This document shows positions 44,045 through 52,117 of a stretch of DNA of 55,217 nt, piece by piece. Position 1 is the first letter of the stretch, and the number at the start of each line of letters is the position of its first letter. Origin of the DNA: Clostridia bacterium (lineage in GTDB: Bacteria; Bacillota; Clostridia; Oscillospirales; Acutalibacteraceae). The DNA lies in contig JAFRNP010000147.1 in NCBI GenBank assembly GCA_017430145.1, forward strand, positions 1 through 55,217. The letters are read 5' to 3'. The notes below the pieces were generated by a model. It searched no databases. It had not been told where the DNA came from and was given only the letters and a program-made list of their open reading frames with translations. A program made the position numbers and the translations under genes.

Positions 44045-45784
44045 TTATTCCTCGTCAAAAGTCGGTATCGTTTTGTTTTCCAGCGGCGTCAGGCGCCCTT
44101 CGGCGGTCATGTCGCAGACCCGGGTACAATGGGCAAGCACGCTGTTGCGGTGTGTGGTCAGGATCACGATCTTTTTCGGGTCATCCCGGATGATATTGGA
44201 CAGGACCCGCGCCTCGGTCCCGGGGTCAAGGGCGCTTGTCGCTTCGTCCAGCAGCATGATCGGCGCCCCCCGCAGGACCGCGCGGGCGATCAGGAAACGC
44301 TGCAGCTGCCCGCGGGAAAGGTTGCTGCCGTTTTCACCGACCTGGCAGTTCAGCCCCTCCGGACGGGCGCTGATAAAATCGTCCAGGCACACAAGGCCCA
44401 ATACGTGCATCAGCTCATCGTCGGTGGCGTCGGGCTTTACAAGCCGCAGGTTCTCAGCCGCCGTGCCCGAAAACAGGAGGCTTTCCTGCGGCACGTACGA
44501 AAAGAAACGGCGGGTACTGTCGGAAATATCGATCGTCTCCCCCGCCACATGCAGCGCGGCATGGCCGGACGACGGGTGAAGAAGCCCCAGCAGGACCTTC
44601 AGAAACGTGGTCTTTCCGTTGCCGGATCGCCCCACCACCGCCAGCCGTTCCCCCGGGGCGATACGCAAAGTGATATCCCGCAGCACGTCCCTGCCGGTAT
44701 TGCGGTAGGAAAAGGTCACGCCGCTCACGTCGACCGTAACGCCGCCGTCCGCCTTAGCAAGCAGCGCCTCGGCACGTTCCCGGTCCGCGTCCGTCTCCGC
44801 CTCAAAGCGGGTGATCTCCATGATCCTGCCGGCGCCCGTGGACACGGAGACCATCTGCGGCGCCAGAGAAGCCAGCGACGAGAAGGAGGACGTCAGCATG
44901 CCGGAGATCTGCAGGAACAGCGTCATGGTCCCCACGGTGATCAGCTTGTTCCAAAGGCGGTAGATCGCCCAGCCGTAGCAGGCGTAAGAGACAAGCATCC
45001 CGAGAAAGGACAGGACCATCGTCATCAGGATATTGAATTTTTCATATTTCAGCCGCACCGTCCGGTAGGCTTCCGTCAGCTGCCGGAAGGACCCGATGTA
45101 CTGGTTAAGCAGGTCGAAGGCCTTGATGATCTGCAGGTTCTGCAGCGCCTCCTCCGAAAAGGAAAGGACCTTGCCGTTCATTTCCCGGCTCTCCTTATTG
45201 AATTCCCGGATCGTTTTGACCAGAAACCGGGAGGAGAACACGAAAAACGGGGCGCTGAGCAGCGCCAGAAACGCCATCACCCGGTCGTAATACAGCACGA
45301 CCGCAAAGGAGAGCACAAAGGTCAGCGCTTTGGAAAAGGCGCTGGGAATAAAATTGATCACCCCGGAGGTAACGGTCGACACGTCCCCCTCCAGGCGGTT
45401 GAGCAGCTCGCCGGAGTGGAAGACGCCGATCTTTTCCCATTCGGCGCGCACCACCCGGGAAAAGATCTCGTTGCGCAGCTCGATGCCGACCCGGGTGCTC
45501 AGTACAGCGGTGATCCGCTCGGAAAGCGCCTGAAACAGGATCTGGGCAACCATCAGCCCGATGACCGCCGCCGCGGCGTTCCACAGCACGGTCCGGTCGC
45601 CGCTTAAGACCGCGTCGATCAGATATTTGGAGGCCACCGTCCCGCCGACGGACAAAACGGATGCCATGATACCGAAAGCGATGTAGACGAAAATGGTCTG
45701 CTTATACCGTCTGATATAGCCGAAGATCCATTTCCATTCCCGCCAGATCGTTTTCAGGACTTTTTTGTTGAACGCTCTTTTCAT
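44045..45784 (-). CDS. ABC exporter with fused ATPase, possible LLO flippase (579 aa)
   Basis: A type IV ABC half-transporter: six transmembrane helices (about 1-310) then an ATPase domain. Walker A VVGRSGNGKTTFLKV lies near residue 390, signature LSRGQLQRF near 490, and Walker B IMLLDEATSALD after it. The size and order match PglK/MsbA-type exporters. Its position directly before the priming transferase and glycosyltransferases, and the absence of a MOP-type Wzx gene, make it a candidate flippase for the lipid-linked repeat unit. It could instead export another substrate. It overlaps the preceding kinase gene by 4 bp (ATGA). Confidence 0.88.
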   Translation of the reverse strand: MKRAFNKKVLKTIWREWKWIFGYIRRYKQTIFVYIAFGIMASVLSVGGTVASKYLIDAVLSGDRTVLWNAAAAVIGLMVAQILFQALSERITAVLSTRVGIELRNEIFSRVVRAEWEKIGVFHSGELLNRLEGDVSTVTSGVINFIPSAFSKALTFVLSFAVVLYYDRVMAFLALLSAPFFVFSSRFLVKTIREFNKESREMNGKVLSFSEEALQNLQIIKAFDLLNQYIGSFRQLTEAYRTVRLKYEKFNILMTMVLSFLGMLVSYACYGWAIYRLWNKLITVGTMTLFLQISGMLTSSFSSLASLAPQMVSVSTGAGRIMEITRFEAETDADRERAEALLAKADGGVTVDVSGVTFSYRNTGRDVLRDITLRIAPGERLAVVGRSGNGKTTFLKVLLGLLHPSSGHAALHVAGETIDISDSTRRFFSYVPQESLLFSGTAAENLRLVKPDATDDELMHVLGLVCLDDFISARPEGLNCQVGENGSNLSRGQLQRFLIARAVLRGAPIMLLDEATSALDPGTEARVLSNIIRDDPKKIVILTTHRNSVLAHCTRVCDMTAEGRLTPLENKTIPTFDEE

Positions 45785-47367
45785 TTGCCGTTGTCTTCGC
45801 CGCCGGACTTGCCGGAGGATCTGCGGCGCTTGGAGGCACGCTTCTTTTCAGGCGCATCGTCGCCGTAGCCCTTGCCGTAACCGTAGCCGTATTTGCCGTA
45901 CCGGTACCCGTAGCCGTACCGGTAGCCGTAGCCGTACCGGTAGCCGTAGCCGTATTTGCCGTAAAAGCTGTATCTGCTGTAGCCGTAATTTTCACCGTAG
46001 CCGGTGATCCCGCTCTCGGCGCCGTTGAATATGCAGCCGATCACCCGCGCGTCGCTGTCCAGCAGGTTTTCAAGCCCGTTTTTGATGCGGGAGATGCGGA
46101 CCGTATCCTGCAGGATCACGTATACGGCGGCGTCCACCGCCTGCGCGATCACGGAGGTATCCGAGATAAGCCCGCAGGGAGGCGTATCGATCAGAATGCA
46201 GTCATAGTCGTCGCGCAGCGTATCCAGCACTTCCTTGACGTACTCGGCGCGCATGCGCTTCCAGTAGTTTTTCCTGGACGGAAAGGTCATCAGCGAAATG
46301 CCGTACTCGGCGTTTTCCGTGATCCGGTAGGACGTGCCGTCCTCCGGCGCTTTGATGGTTTCGGGGTCGATATCCAACACCTCAAGGATACTCGGGTTGC
46401 GGATATCCCAGTCGACCAGCAGCACCTTTTTGCCCAGATCCGTCAGAGACAGCGCAAGATTTGCCGCGACCGTGGTCTTGCCTTCGCCGGGGGCGGTACT
46501 GGTCACGAGGACCGTTTTTTCCTCCGGGCGCATCGCATGCACCAATGTGTTTCGCAGCAGACGCAGAGATTCCATAAAGCCGCGTCCCACGTTCGGGTTC
46601 GTCCATAAAACGGACCGGTCGATCTGCTGCTTATAGCGTTTGAAAGAGACCCGGGGCAGCGTGCCGAGCGCTTCCAGCCCCAATACCTCGCTGATATCTT
46701 CCTTGGTGCGGATCGTCTTTCTGGAGATACAGTACAAAAGGATCCAGACTACGCCCAGAAACATTCCGACGACCGCCGCCTGGGCAGCGTCCCGGACAAA
46801 GGAATTCCTGTTGGACGGCGCTGTGGGCAGGTAGGGGTTCGTGATCATGGTAAACTTGATCTTACCGACGACGTACCTCGCCGCCTCCGGACATTTGTCG
46901 ATGGCGCACATGATCACGTCGTAGACCTGCTGCGGATCGCTGCCGCGGCAGGAGATCGTAAACATATTGGAGCCGGTTACGGATTTTGTTTCAAGGACCG
47001 CCGGCAGATAGGAATACCCCAGCTCCTCACAGATCGCGTCCTGCAGGATATTGCTCGCAAGGATATACGGGAACGCAGCGTCAAGCTGGGAGGTCATGGC
47101 GCTGTCGTAATAGTAGGAATAGGACGTCATACCGCCGTCGGTCCTGCCGGAGTTGGTAGACGTACTGATGGTAAAGGTCGCGTAGGTCGTATACTCCGGC
47201 CGGTAGGACTTGTAGCTGAAATAGAACCGCACGCCGCCGAACAGCACCGTCAGCAGCACCACAATCCACCAGAATTTTTTTGCGCCTTTTACAAAATCGC
47301 TGAAATAAAACGGTATGAATTCGTTCTTTTTCGCGCGCTTTTCCGTTTTTACAGCTTCCTCAGCCAT
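45781..47367 (-). CDS. Wzz-BY-kinase fusion with Tyr-rich tail, no. 1 (528 aa)
   Basis: A chain-length/co-polymerase protein fused to a bacterial tyrosine kinase. Two transmembrane helices flank an extracytoplasmic Wzz-like region (about residues 30-215). The kinase domain has Walker A STAPGEGKTT near residue 290, Walker A' LLVDWD, and Walker B CILIDTPP. The tail holds 18 tyrosines in G-Y/R-Y units, followed by a basic Lys/Arg stretch. Tail tyrosines are the autophosphorylation cluster in this family, but usually only four to seven are present. It probably works with the PHP phosphatase at 49866 to cycle phosphorylation and set polymer length. In many Firmicutes the two parts are separate genes; here they are fused. 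It is 34 bp downstream of a second, similar gene. Confidence 0.93.
   Translation of the reverse strand: MAEEAVKTEKRAKKNEFIPFYFSDFVKGAKKFWWIVVLLTVLFGGVRFYFSYKSYRPEYTTYATFTISTSTNSGRTDGGMTSYSYYYDSAMTSQLDAAFPYILASNILQDAICEELGYSYLPAVLETKSVTGSNMFTISCRGSDPQQVYDVIMCAIDKCPEAARYVVGKIKFTMITNPYLPTAPSNRNSFVRDAAQAAVVGMFLGVVWILLYCISRKTIRTKEDISEVLGLEALGTLPRVSFKRYKQQIDRSVLWTNPNVGRGFMESLRLLRNTLVHAMRPEEKTVLVTSTAPGEGKTTVAANLALSLTDLGKKVLLVDWDIRNPSILEVLDIDPETIKAPEDGTSYRITENAEYGISLMTFPSRKNYWKRMRAEYVKEVLDTLRDDYDCILIDTPPCGLISDTSVIAQAVDAAVYVILQDTVRISRIKNGLENLLDSDARVIGCIFNGAESGITGYGENYGYSRYSFYGKYGYGYRYGYGYRYGYGYRYGKYGYGYGKGYGDDAPEKKRASKRRRSSGKSGGEDNGK
45901..45954 (-). repeat. Three 18-bp tandem repeats encoding G-Y-G-Y-R-Y units
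   Basis: Three near-identical 18-bp units (one base differs in the first) code for the core of the tyrosine-rich tail of kinase no. 1. Slippage could vary the number of tyrosines. Confidence 0.9.
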
Positions 47368-47401
47368 TTGGTTTCACCGCCTTTGGTCGCAGCCGTACGG
47401 A

Positions 47402-49030
47402 TCATTCCGTTCCGTCGCCTGCCGTCTCTTCGCCGTCTTCGTCCGCTTCAGGATCATCGTACACGGACCCGTACCGGCTGTATCTTCCGTAACTGCCGTA
47501 CCGGCTGTACTTGCCGTAGCGGCTGTATCTGTCATATCCGCCGTACCGGCTGTATTTGCCGTAGCGGTTGTATTTTCCGTACTTGCCGTACTTTCCGTAC
47601 TTTCCGTATTTGCCGTACTTGCCGTAATGCCGGGTGTAGTAATACCCCGTCTCGTCAAAACCGATCTGCCCCGCGAAGGAGAATTCCGGGTACACGTCGT
47701 TGAGGATACAGCCGGCAAATCCCGCGGTAAGGTTATTGATCGTCAGGATCGAATCGTTGACGGTCGCCGCAGGCACCACGTCCGTACGCACCACCAATAC
47801 GCTTTTATCCACGAACTGGACGATCTCCGTCACGCCGGAATCCACCGTTATGGGCGCGGTATCGACGATGATATAATCGTATTCGTCACGCATGGCGTCG
47901 ATCGTGCGTCTGACGGTACCGTTGCTGATCCATTGCTGGGAGCCCTTATGCGCAGCGGTATTGACCGCAAAATAAAGGGTGCTCTTTTTGTATTGCCGCG
48001 CCTTGAATTTCTGCCCGGTTATTTTACCGGAAAGCAGGTCGCCGAGCTCGGCGTTCTCCTCGTATTTGAGTCCGAACAGTTTATACAGCGCCGGCTTTTT
48101 CTGGTCCATATCAAACAGGAGCACCCTGCTCCCCTTGCTCGCAAGCGCAAGGGCGATATTTGCCGCCACGGTGGATTTTCCCTCGTTTTCCGCTACAGAG
48201 AGGACCGCGAACACCTTTGCGCCGGACATCCGCTGCATATATGAGAGTTTGGCTGCGATCTGATAGAAGCTCTCGGAGAACTTCAGGCTGACCGCCATGC
48301 CCTCGTTGATCAGAAGCCCCCGCTTGCCCCTGCGGAACAGTCCCTGAAGGGGCTGGTTTTTCCGCTCGTGGGGGATCACGCCGAAAAGCTTCGCGTCGAT
48401 CTTGTCGGCAAACGCAGCCTCGGTCTTTACGGTATCGCGCAGGATCGAGAGCCCGACAAAACCGCCGACGGACAGGATGACCGCAAACACCATGATGGCG
48501 GCGGCGTTTGCCTTCGGCATCGAATTGGACGGATAATGCGCCATGGACGGCATTTTGATCACGTCGATCACCGCGTTTTCAAAAACGATATCGGAGATCT
48601 CCGGATACACCTTCAGCACCGCGCACAGCTCCCGGTAAGAGAGCTCCGGGTTATCGGTGGTAACGGTGAGCTGCAGCAGGTTGGTCCCTTCGATGGCTTT
48701 TGCCGTCAGCGCCCCCCTAAACCCGCCGGTCTCAAGCTGCTGGGCAGCCTTTTCCCGCATGGAGGGCTGCACGAACACCTCGGCGAACACCTTGGCCATT
48801 TCGGAAGAAACCGACAGGTTCGCGTAAGGGTTCGTGTTGCCGATCTTTGCGCTGACCACAAGCGTTGCGACGCTCGAATACTCCGGCGAGTACATACTGT
48901 CGCGCACGATAAAGATCCCCATGAGCCCGATCAGCACGCTCATCACGATAAAGATCAGATTTCTTCTGAGATCGCGGAATATGCTGTGCCATTCGATAAT
49001 GATTTTTTTGTCTTTCTTTTTTTCCTGCAT
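47402..49030 (-). CDS. Wzz-BY-kinase fusion with Tyr-rich tail, no. 2 (542 aa)
   Basis: Same layout as the kinase fusion downstream: an N-terminal transmembrane helix (RRNLIFIVMSVLIGLMGIFI), a Wzz-like extracytoplasmic region, a second helix near 155-180, and a kinase domain with Walker A SVAENEGKST near residue 283, Walker A' LLFDMD and Walker B IIVDTAP. The two kinases are clearly diverged in sequence, not a recent copy. The tail holds about 22 tyrosines in K-Y-G, R-Y-G and S-R-Y units, then an acidic end. It is the third gene of the transcript. Which of the two kinases acts on the other, or on other targets, is unknown. Confidence 0.93.
   Translation of the reverse strand: MQEKKKDKKIIIEWHSIFRDLRRNLIFIVMSVLIGLMGIFIVRDSMYSPEYSSVATLVVSAKIGNTNPYANLSVSSEMAKVFAEVFVQPSMREKAAQQLETGGFRGALTAKAIEGTNLLQLTVTTDNPELSYRELCAVLKVYPEISDIVFENAVIDVIKMPSMAHYPSNSMPKANAAAIMVFAVILSVGGFVGLSILRDTVKTEAAFADKIDAKLFGVIPHERKNQPLQGLFRRGKRGLLINEGMAVSLKFSESFYQIAAKLSYMQRMSGAKVFAVLSVAENEGKSTVAANIALALASKGSRVLLFDMDQKKPALYKLFGLKYEENAELGDLLSGKITGQKFKARQYKKSTLYFAVNTAAHKGSQQWISNGTVRRTIDAMRDEYDYIIVDTAPITVDSGVTEIVQFVDKSVLVVRTDVVPAATVNDSILTINNLTAGFAGCILNDVYPEFSFAGQIGFDETGYYYTRHYGKYGKYGKYGKYGKYGKYNRYGKYSRYGGYDRYSRYGKYSRYGSYGRYSRYGSVYDDPEADEDGEETAGDGTE
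47570..47623 (-). repeat. Six 9-bp tandem repeats encoding K-Y-G units
   Basis: Six 9-bp units of the form gta-(ctt/ttt)-(gcc/tcc) on the plus strand code for consecutive G-K-Y units in the tail of kinase no. 2. Degenerate units continue on both sides (about 47470-47570). Confidence 0.85.
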
Positions 49031-49031
49031 C

Positions 49032-49862
49032 TTACTCCACCACGACCGTCAGAACGGCGTGTCCCATTCTGGCAAGCGAGTCCGTCACATAATAATGGAA
49101 GCTGAAGATCCCTGTCTGCCCCTGCTGAAAATCATTTTCCATGAAAAGCGTTGAGGAAACGTCCGCTTCGAAACTGTCAACGGCGGAAACGAAATAGTTG
49201 AGCGGATCGATGGTCTTGCCCTTCGGCAGATAGATCAGGTAACTGGAGAGCGTCACCGCAGGCGCATTGATATTGCGGTCCTCCACGATCATCGGCAGGG
49301 AGATGGAGATCTGGTCGCCCTTGCTGTTGCTGACCTCCGCTTTAACGGTGTAGGTCCCAAGCACCCCGTACTCATAATCTGCGGACGTGATGATGATGTT
49401 GTCGCTGATATCCCCGTCCAGCACGTCCGTCGCGCCGATCACGCTGCCGGCGTTAATCGTTTCGAGCTGCGAAAAGCACAAAGACCGGTTCAGATAAAAA
49501 TGCGGGGAGACATAGCCCTGATAGGTGATCTTACGAAAAGCGCTGGCAACGTGGTTATCATTGTCGCACACCGCATAATAGACCTTGCAGATCCCCGGTT
49601 CGGAGAATTTGGAGATGGATTCCACAAATACGCGGTCGGTCAGATCGCCGTCCTTCTGGTCATACGCCGTCACACCCGCCAGCAGATCCTCATCCGTCGC
49701 GTGCAGAGACACCGTGAGCATCTCGCCGTCGATCGTAATGACCGGCGTCGTTTTATCGGCACGGACCTCGTCCCGGTACCAGTACCACCCGAACAGCGCA
49801 AGCGTTGCCGCAAACAGTACAGTGATCGCAATACGCAGCAATCGCATCATCGTTACTTTCAC
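49032..49862 (-). CDS. Membrane-anchored DUF5011/Ig-like protein (276 aa)
   Basis: One N-terminal transmembrane segment (LLRIAITVLFAATLALFGWYW) anchors a largely extracytoplasmic protein. It holds at least two bacterial Ig-like modules of the DUF5011 type: residues about 40-120 (ATDEDLLAGVTAYDQKDGDLTDRV, VYYAVCDNDNHVASAFR) and about 135-200 (VIGATDVLDGDISDNI, GTYTVKAEVSNSKGD), with a third, weaker one to the C-terminus. No enzymatic motif is seen. It starts 3 bp after the phosphatase and ends 1 bp before the kinase, so it is likely part of the regulatory machinery; sensing of the polymer or wall is only a guess. Unusual as a second gene in such an operon. Confidence 0.8.
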   Translation of the reverse strand: MKVTMMRLLRIAITVLFAATLALFGWYWYRDEVRADKTTPVITIDGEMLTVSLHATDEDLLAGVTAYDQKDGDLTDRVFVESISKFSEPGICKVYYAVCDNDNHVASAFRKITYQGYVSPHFYLNRSLCFSQLETINAGSVIGATDVLDGDISDNIIITSADYEYGVLGTYTVKAEVSNSKGDQISISLPMIVEDRNINAPAVTLSSYLIYLPKGKTIDPLNYFVSAVDSFEADVSSTLFMENDFQQGQTGIFSFHYYVTDSLARMGHAVLTVVVE

Positions 49863-49865
49863 CTC

Positions 49866-50600
49866 TCAATAAAAAGGATGTATCTCTTTGTCCCGGAGCA
49901 GAAGGCCGGGGTTTTCGGAAAACAGCAGCTCGGCGTAATCCAGCGAATACATGTCGCTGACCATTTCATGCACGTCCGCCATAAAGGGCGTCCGCACGTA
50001 AGGGCTGTGGGCGTCGCTGGCGATAAAATCGGCCAGCCCCTCCGCCAGAAAGCCGTGCGCCGCACGCTCCGAGGACCTGCCGAAATCCCCGAACAGGCTG
50101 CCGCTGTTGAGCTGCAAAAGACAACCTCTGCGCTTCAGGCGGTAAGCCGTATGCTCATCCTCCTTCAGCGCCTCGTACCTTTCCGGATGCGCCACCACGG
50201 GCACGACGCCCGCCGAAAGCAGCATATCGCACCGGTCAAGGATCGATTCGGCGCGGGAATAAAAATCAAATTCCGCCAGAAGATACCGGGAGCCGTTTAA
50301 CGTGATGATCTCGCCGCTTTCCAGAAGCCGGAGGATATCGCCGGTACAGAAGACCTCCTGCCCGGGACAGACCGTCAGCGGGATCTTTTTTTCTTTCAGT
50401 TTTTTGTTGAGACCGGCAAGCTTTTTGACAAGCATATCGCCCCATGGAAGTTCTCCCCTGCCCGGCGCGTTGGCGTGGGGCGTGGCGATGATCTGCTCCG
50501 TGCCGCTTTCGGCGGCGACCTTTGCCATTTCCACGGATTCGGCAAGGCAGTAGGACCCGTCGTCCACCCCGTCAAGGATATGGCAATGGATATCGATCAT
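49866..50600 (-). CDS. cpsB: CpsB/CapC-type tyrosine-protein phosphatase, PHP family (244 aa)
   Basis: Manganese-dependent phosphotyrosine phosphatase of the PHP superfamily, which removes phosphates from BY-kinase tails. Visible evidence: the metal motif HCH (H5-H7) in IDIHCHILDGVDDGS, ATPHAN at 39-44, GQEVF as the metal-bridging Glu segment, VVAHPERY, and FIASDAHSP near the C-terminus. It is the first gene of the polysaccharide operon, after a promoter at 50711-50739 and a leader of about 105 nt, with GGAGGTGA upstream of the ATG. Its targets should be the two kinase fusions 3' of it. Confidence 0.95.
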   Translation of the reverse strand: MIDIHCHILDGVDDGSYCLAESVEMAKVAAESGTEQIIATPHANAPGRGELPWGDMLVKKLAGLNKKLKEKKIPLTVCPGQEVFCTGDILRLLESGEIITLNGSRYLLAEFDFYSRAESILDRCDMLLSAGVVPVVAHPERYEALKEDEHTAYRLKRRGCLLQLNSGSLFGDFGRSSERAAHGFLAEGLADFIASDAHSPYVRTPFMADVHEMVSDMYSLDYAELLFSENPGLLLRDKEIHPFY

Positions 50601-50704
50601 ACACGCTCACCTCCGCTCCGTTTATCAGGCATTTTTCCGTAACTGCCGCCGACGGCGTAAAAAATCCGCGCAGCAGACGATTCCTGTCGTTTTTTGCCGT
50701 ATTG
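50601..50704 (-). promoter_or_regulatory. Leader of the capsule operon with possible attenuator hairpin
   Basis: The roughly 105-nt untranslated leader holds a small hairpin TCTGC-tgc-GCGGA (50677-50665) followed directly by T6 (50664-50659), which looks like a weak intrinsic terminator ahead of the first gene. It is followed by the palindrome CGCCGtCGGCG and GGCGGCAG. Such leaders can carry antitermination control in capsule operons, but the stem is short and no regulator gene is in the window. Confidence 0.4.
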
Positions 50705-50710
50705 TTAACT

Positions 50711-50739
50711 ATTATAACAAAATTCAAAAAAAGAATCAA
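50711..50739 (-). promoter_or_regulatory. Promoter of the capsule operon
   Basis: On the minus strand, TTGATT (50739-50734), 17-nt spacer, perfect TATAAT (50716-50711) with a TGT extension just before it, in an AT-rich block. This is the only strong promoter I could find ahead of the ~35 kb gene string. Confidence 0.78.
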
Positions 50740-50783
50740 TATCTGTATTAAAAATATTTTGGAAAAATCTAATATATAATAAA

Positions 50784-50826
50784 AATTAAAAAAGATAAAA
50801 CCGACGGCACCAAACAGCGCCGTCGG
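50784..50826 (-). terminator. Terminator of the dockerin protein gene
   Basis: On the minus strand, CCGACGGCgC and GtGCCGTCGG pair (50826-50801) and are followed by TTTTATCTTTTTT. It separates the dockerin gene from the capsule operon promoter. Confidence 0.85.
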
Positions 50827-50866
50827 CACATGGTTTTCACTTAGACGCGCACGGGAGGCAGGGCGC

Positions 50867-51913
50867 TCAGCCGAGTTTTTCCAGATCCTCAAGCCCGACG
50901 GAAGCGCGCAGGATCAGGCGGGCGTCGGTGGCGGTCACGATACCGTCGCCGTCCACGTCGCAGGCAAGAAAGGCGGGCGAACCCTCGGAATAATCCTCAA
51001 GGTCAACGGATCTGCGCAGGGCATAGCGGGCGTCCATGGCGGACACTTCACCGTCGCCGTCCACGTCGCCGGGCTTGACCGCCTGCTCCCCGGCTACCTT
51101 GAAGTACAGGTCGCCGCGGTATACCGCCATGGCGTTTTCCCAACCGATGGCGTTTTCTCCGAAAACGTGCCGCTGCTGGACGAACCGGACCGGCAGAACG
51201 CCTTGTGTACCGGCAGCAAGCCCTTCCCCGGCGCTGACGGAGGCATAGAACATATCGCCCTCAAAAACGGGGTCCTCCGGTACGGTAAAGCCGGCACAAC
51301 GCAGGCCGTCGGCAAACCAGCCCGGCACCAGGAACTGGGTTTCGGAAGTGCTCCATGCGCTTGAAGGGATCTCAGCGCCGCCGGTCAGATCAAAGCTCAG
51401 AAGGACCGTCTCGCCCGGCTGCAGGACCACGGTATCGCCGTCGTGATAGACTTTGCCGTCCTTCGTCGTCGCGACCAGCTCCTTTTTCTCCGCCGTAATT
51501 GTTGCGCAGGATTTACAGAAAACAGGGTCCTCAAAGCCCATGAGAAAACCGCCGCTCATCGCCATGCATTCGGGGACGTTCTCACTGACCGTGCAGCGGT
51601 AATACTGCTGTTGCGGCCTGCCGAACACGTCGGGCCCAAGCAAAACGGGCGTGGGGTCTACGGTAACATACGGACTCGCCAGGATCGGCGGTTCGGCGGG
51701 CTCTCCGTCTATCTCCTGCCGCACGTAGAACCGGGCGCCGGCAGTCAGGAACATGGCGGAATCCGGGCCGTAACTGACCAGATCGTTATAGACATAATAA
51801 ACCGCGCTGTGCTCGTCCTGTGCCGCAGCGGGGATCTGCGCCGCGGTGAAAACCGTCAGCATAAGGAGCAGGGAAAGCAGCAGGGCAACGCCCTTTTTGG
51901 CTGTTTTTATCAT
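50867..51913 (-). CDS. Secreted protein with C-terminal dockerin (348 aa)
   Basis: A signal peptide (MIKTAKKGVALLLSLLLMLTVFTAAQIPAAAQ) leads a beta-rich region of about 250 residues that I do not recognise, then a type I dockerin (about 285-348) with two calcium loops, DVDGDGEVSAMDA and DVDGDGIVTATDA, separated by a helix with L-R-R-S. The dockerin is close to that of the LRR protein at 13564, down to ACDVD-x-D-x2-V-T-A-T-D-A-R-L-I-L-R-A-S, so both should dock to the same cohesin type. The N-terminal part has two pairs of cysteines; it may be a ligand- or substrate-binding module. It has its own promoter and terminator, so it is outside the capsule operon. Confidence 0.85.
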   Translation of the reverse strand: MIKTAKKGVALLLSLLLMLTVFTAAQIPAAAQDEHSAVYYVYNDLVSYGPDSAMFLTAGARFYVRQEIDGEPAEPPILASPYVTVDPTPVLLGPDVFGRPQQQYYRCTVSENVPECMAMSGGFLMGFEDPVFCKSCATITAEKKELVATTKDGKVYHDGDTVVLQPGETVLLSFDLTGGAEIPSSAWSTSETQFLVPGWFADGLRCAGFTVPEDPVFEGDMFYASVSAGEGLAAGTQGVLPVRFVQQRHVFGENAIGWENAMAVYRGDLYFKVAGEQAVKPGDVDGDGEVSAMDARYALRRSVDLEDYSEGSPAFLACDVDGDGIVTATDARLILRASVGLEDLEKLG

Positions 51914-51952
51914 AAAGCAGACCTCCGAATCAATATATGGATCTTAGTCATA

Positions 51953-51981
51953 ATAATATGCTCAGTACCGGCGTTTGTCAA
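51953..51981 (-). promoter_or_regulatory. Promoter of the dockerin protein gene
   Basis: On the minus strand, a perfect TTGACA (51981-51976), 17-nt spacer and TATTAT (51958-51953), about 40 nt before the ATG. Confidence 0.8.
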
Positions 51982-52078
51982 GTGCGGCGCCTGCTGCAAA
52001 ACCGGACGCCGATTGCAAAAAAATGAGATCCAGGCGTTTTGTCGCACGCAAAGCGACCTTTTTTGAAACAAACCGACG

Positions 52079-52084
52079 TATAAT
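52079..52084 (+). promoter_or_regulatory. Possible -10 element of the BtpA-family gene
   Basis: A perfect TATAAT lies 33 nt before the ATG at 52118, but no good -35 box occurs at the usual distance. An activator or another start may be involved. Confidence 0.45.
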
Positions 52085-52117
52085 GGGGTCAACAACACGA
52101 AAGAGAGGTACAAAAAC

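Noticed and set aside
43235-45607. A 790-codon open frame on the plus strand
   Set aside because: It lies antisense to three well-supported genes (sugar transferase, ABC exporter and GT4), is rich in Arg, His and Gln, and has no domain or RBS. It is an effect of high GC at third codon positions.
45901-47623. Tandem repeats as a CRISPR array
   Set aside because: Units are 9-18 bp, contiguous without spacers and in frame inside two kinase genes.
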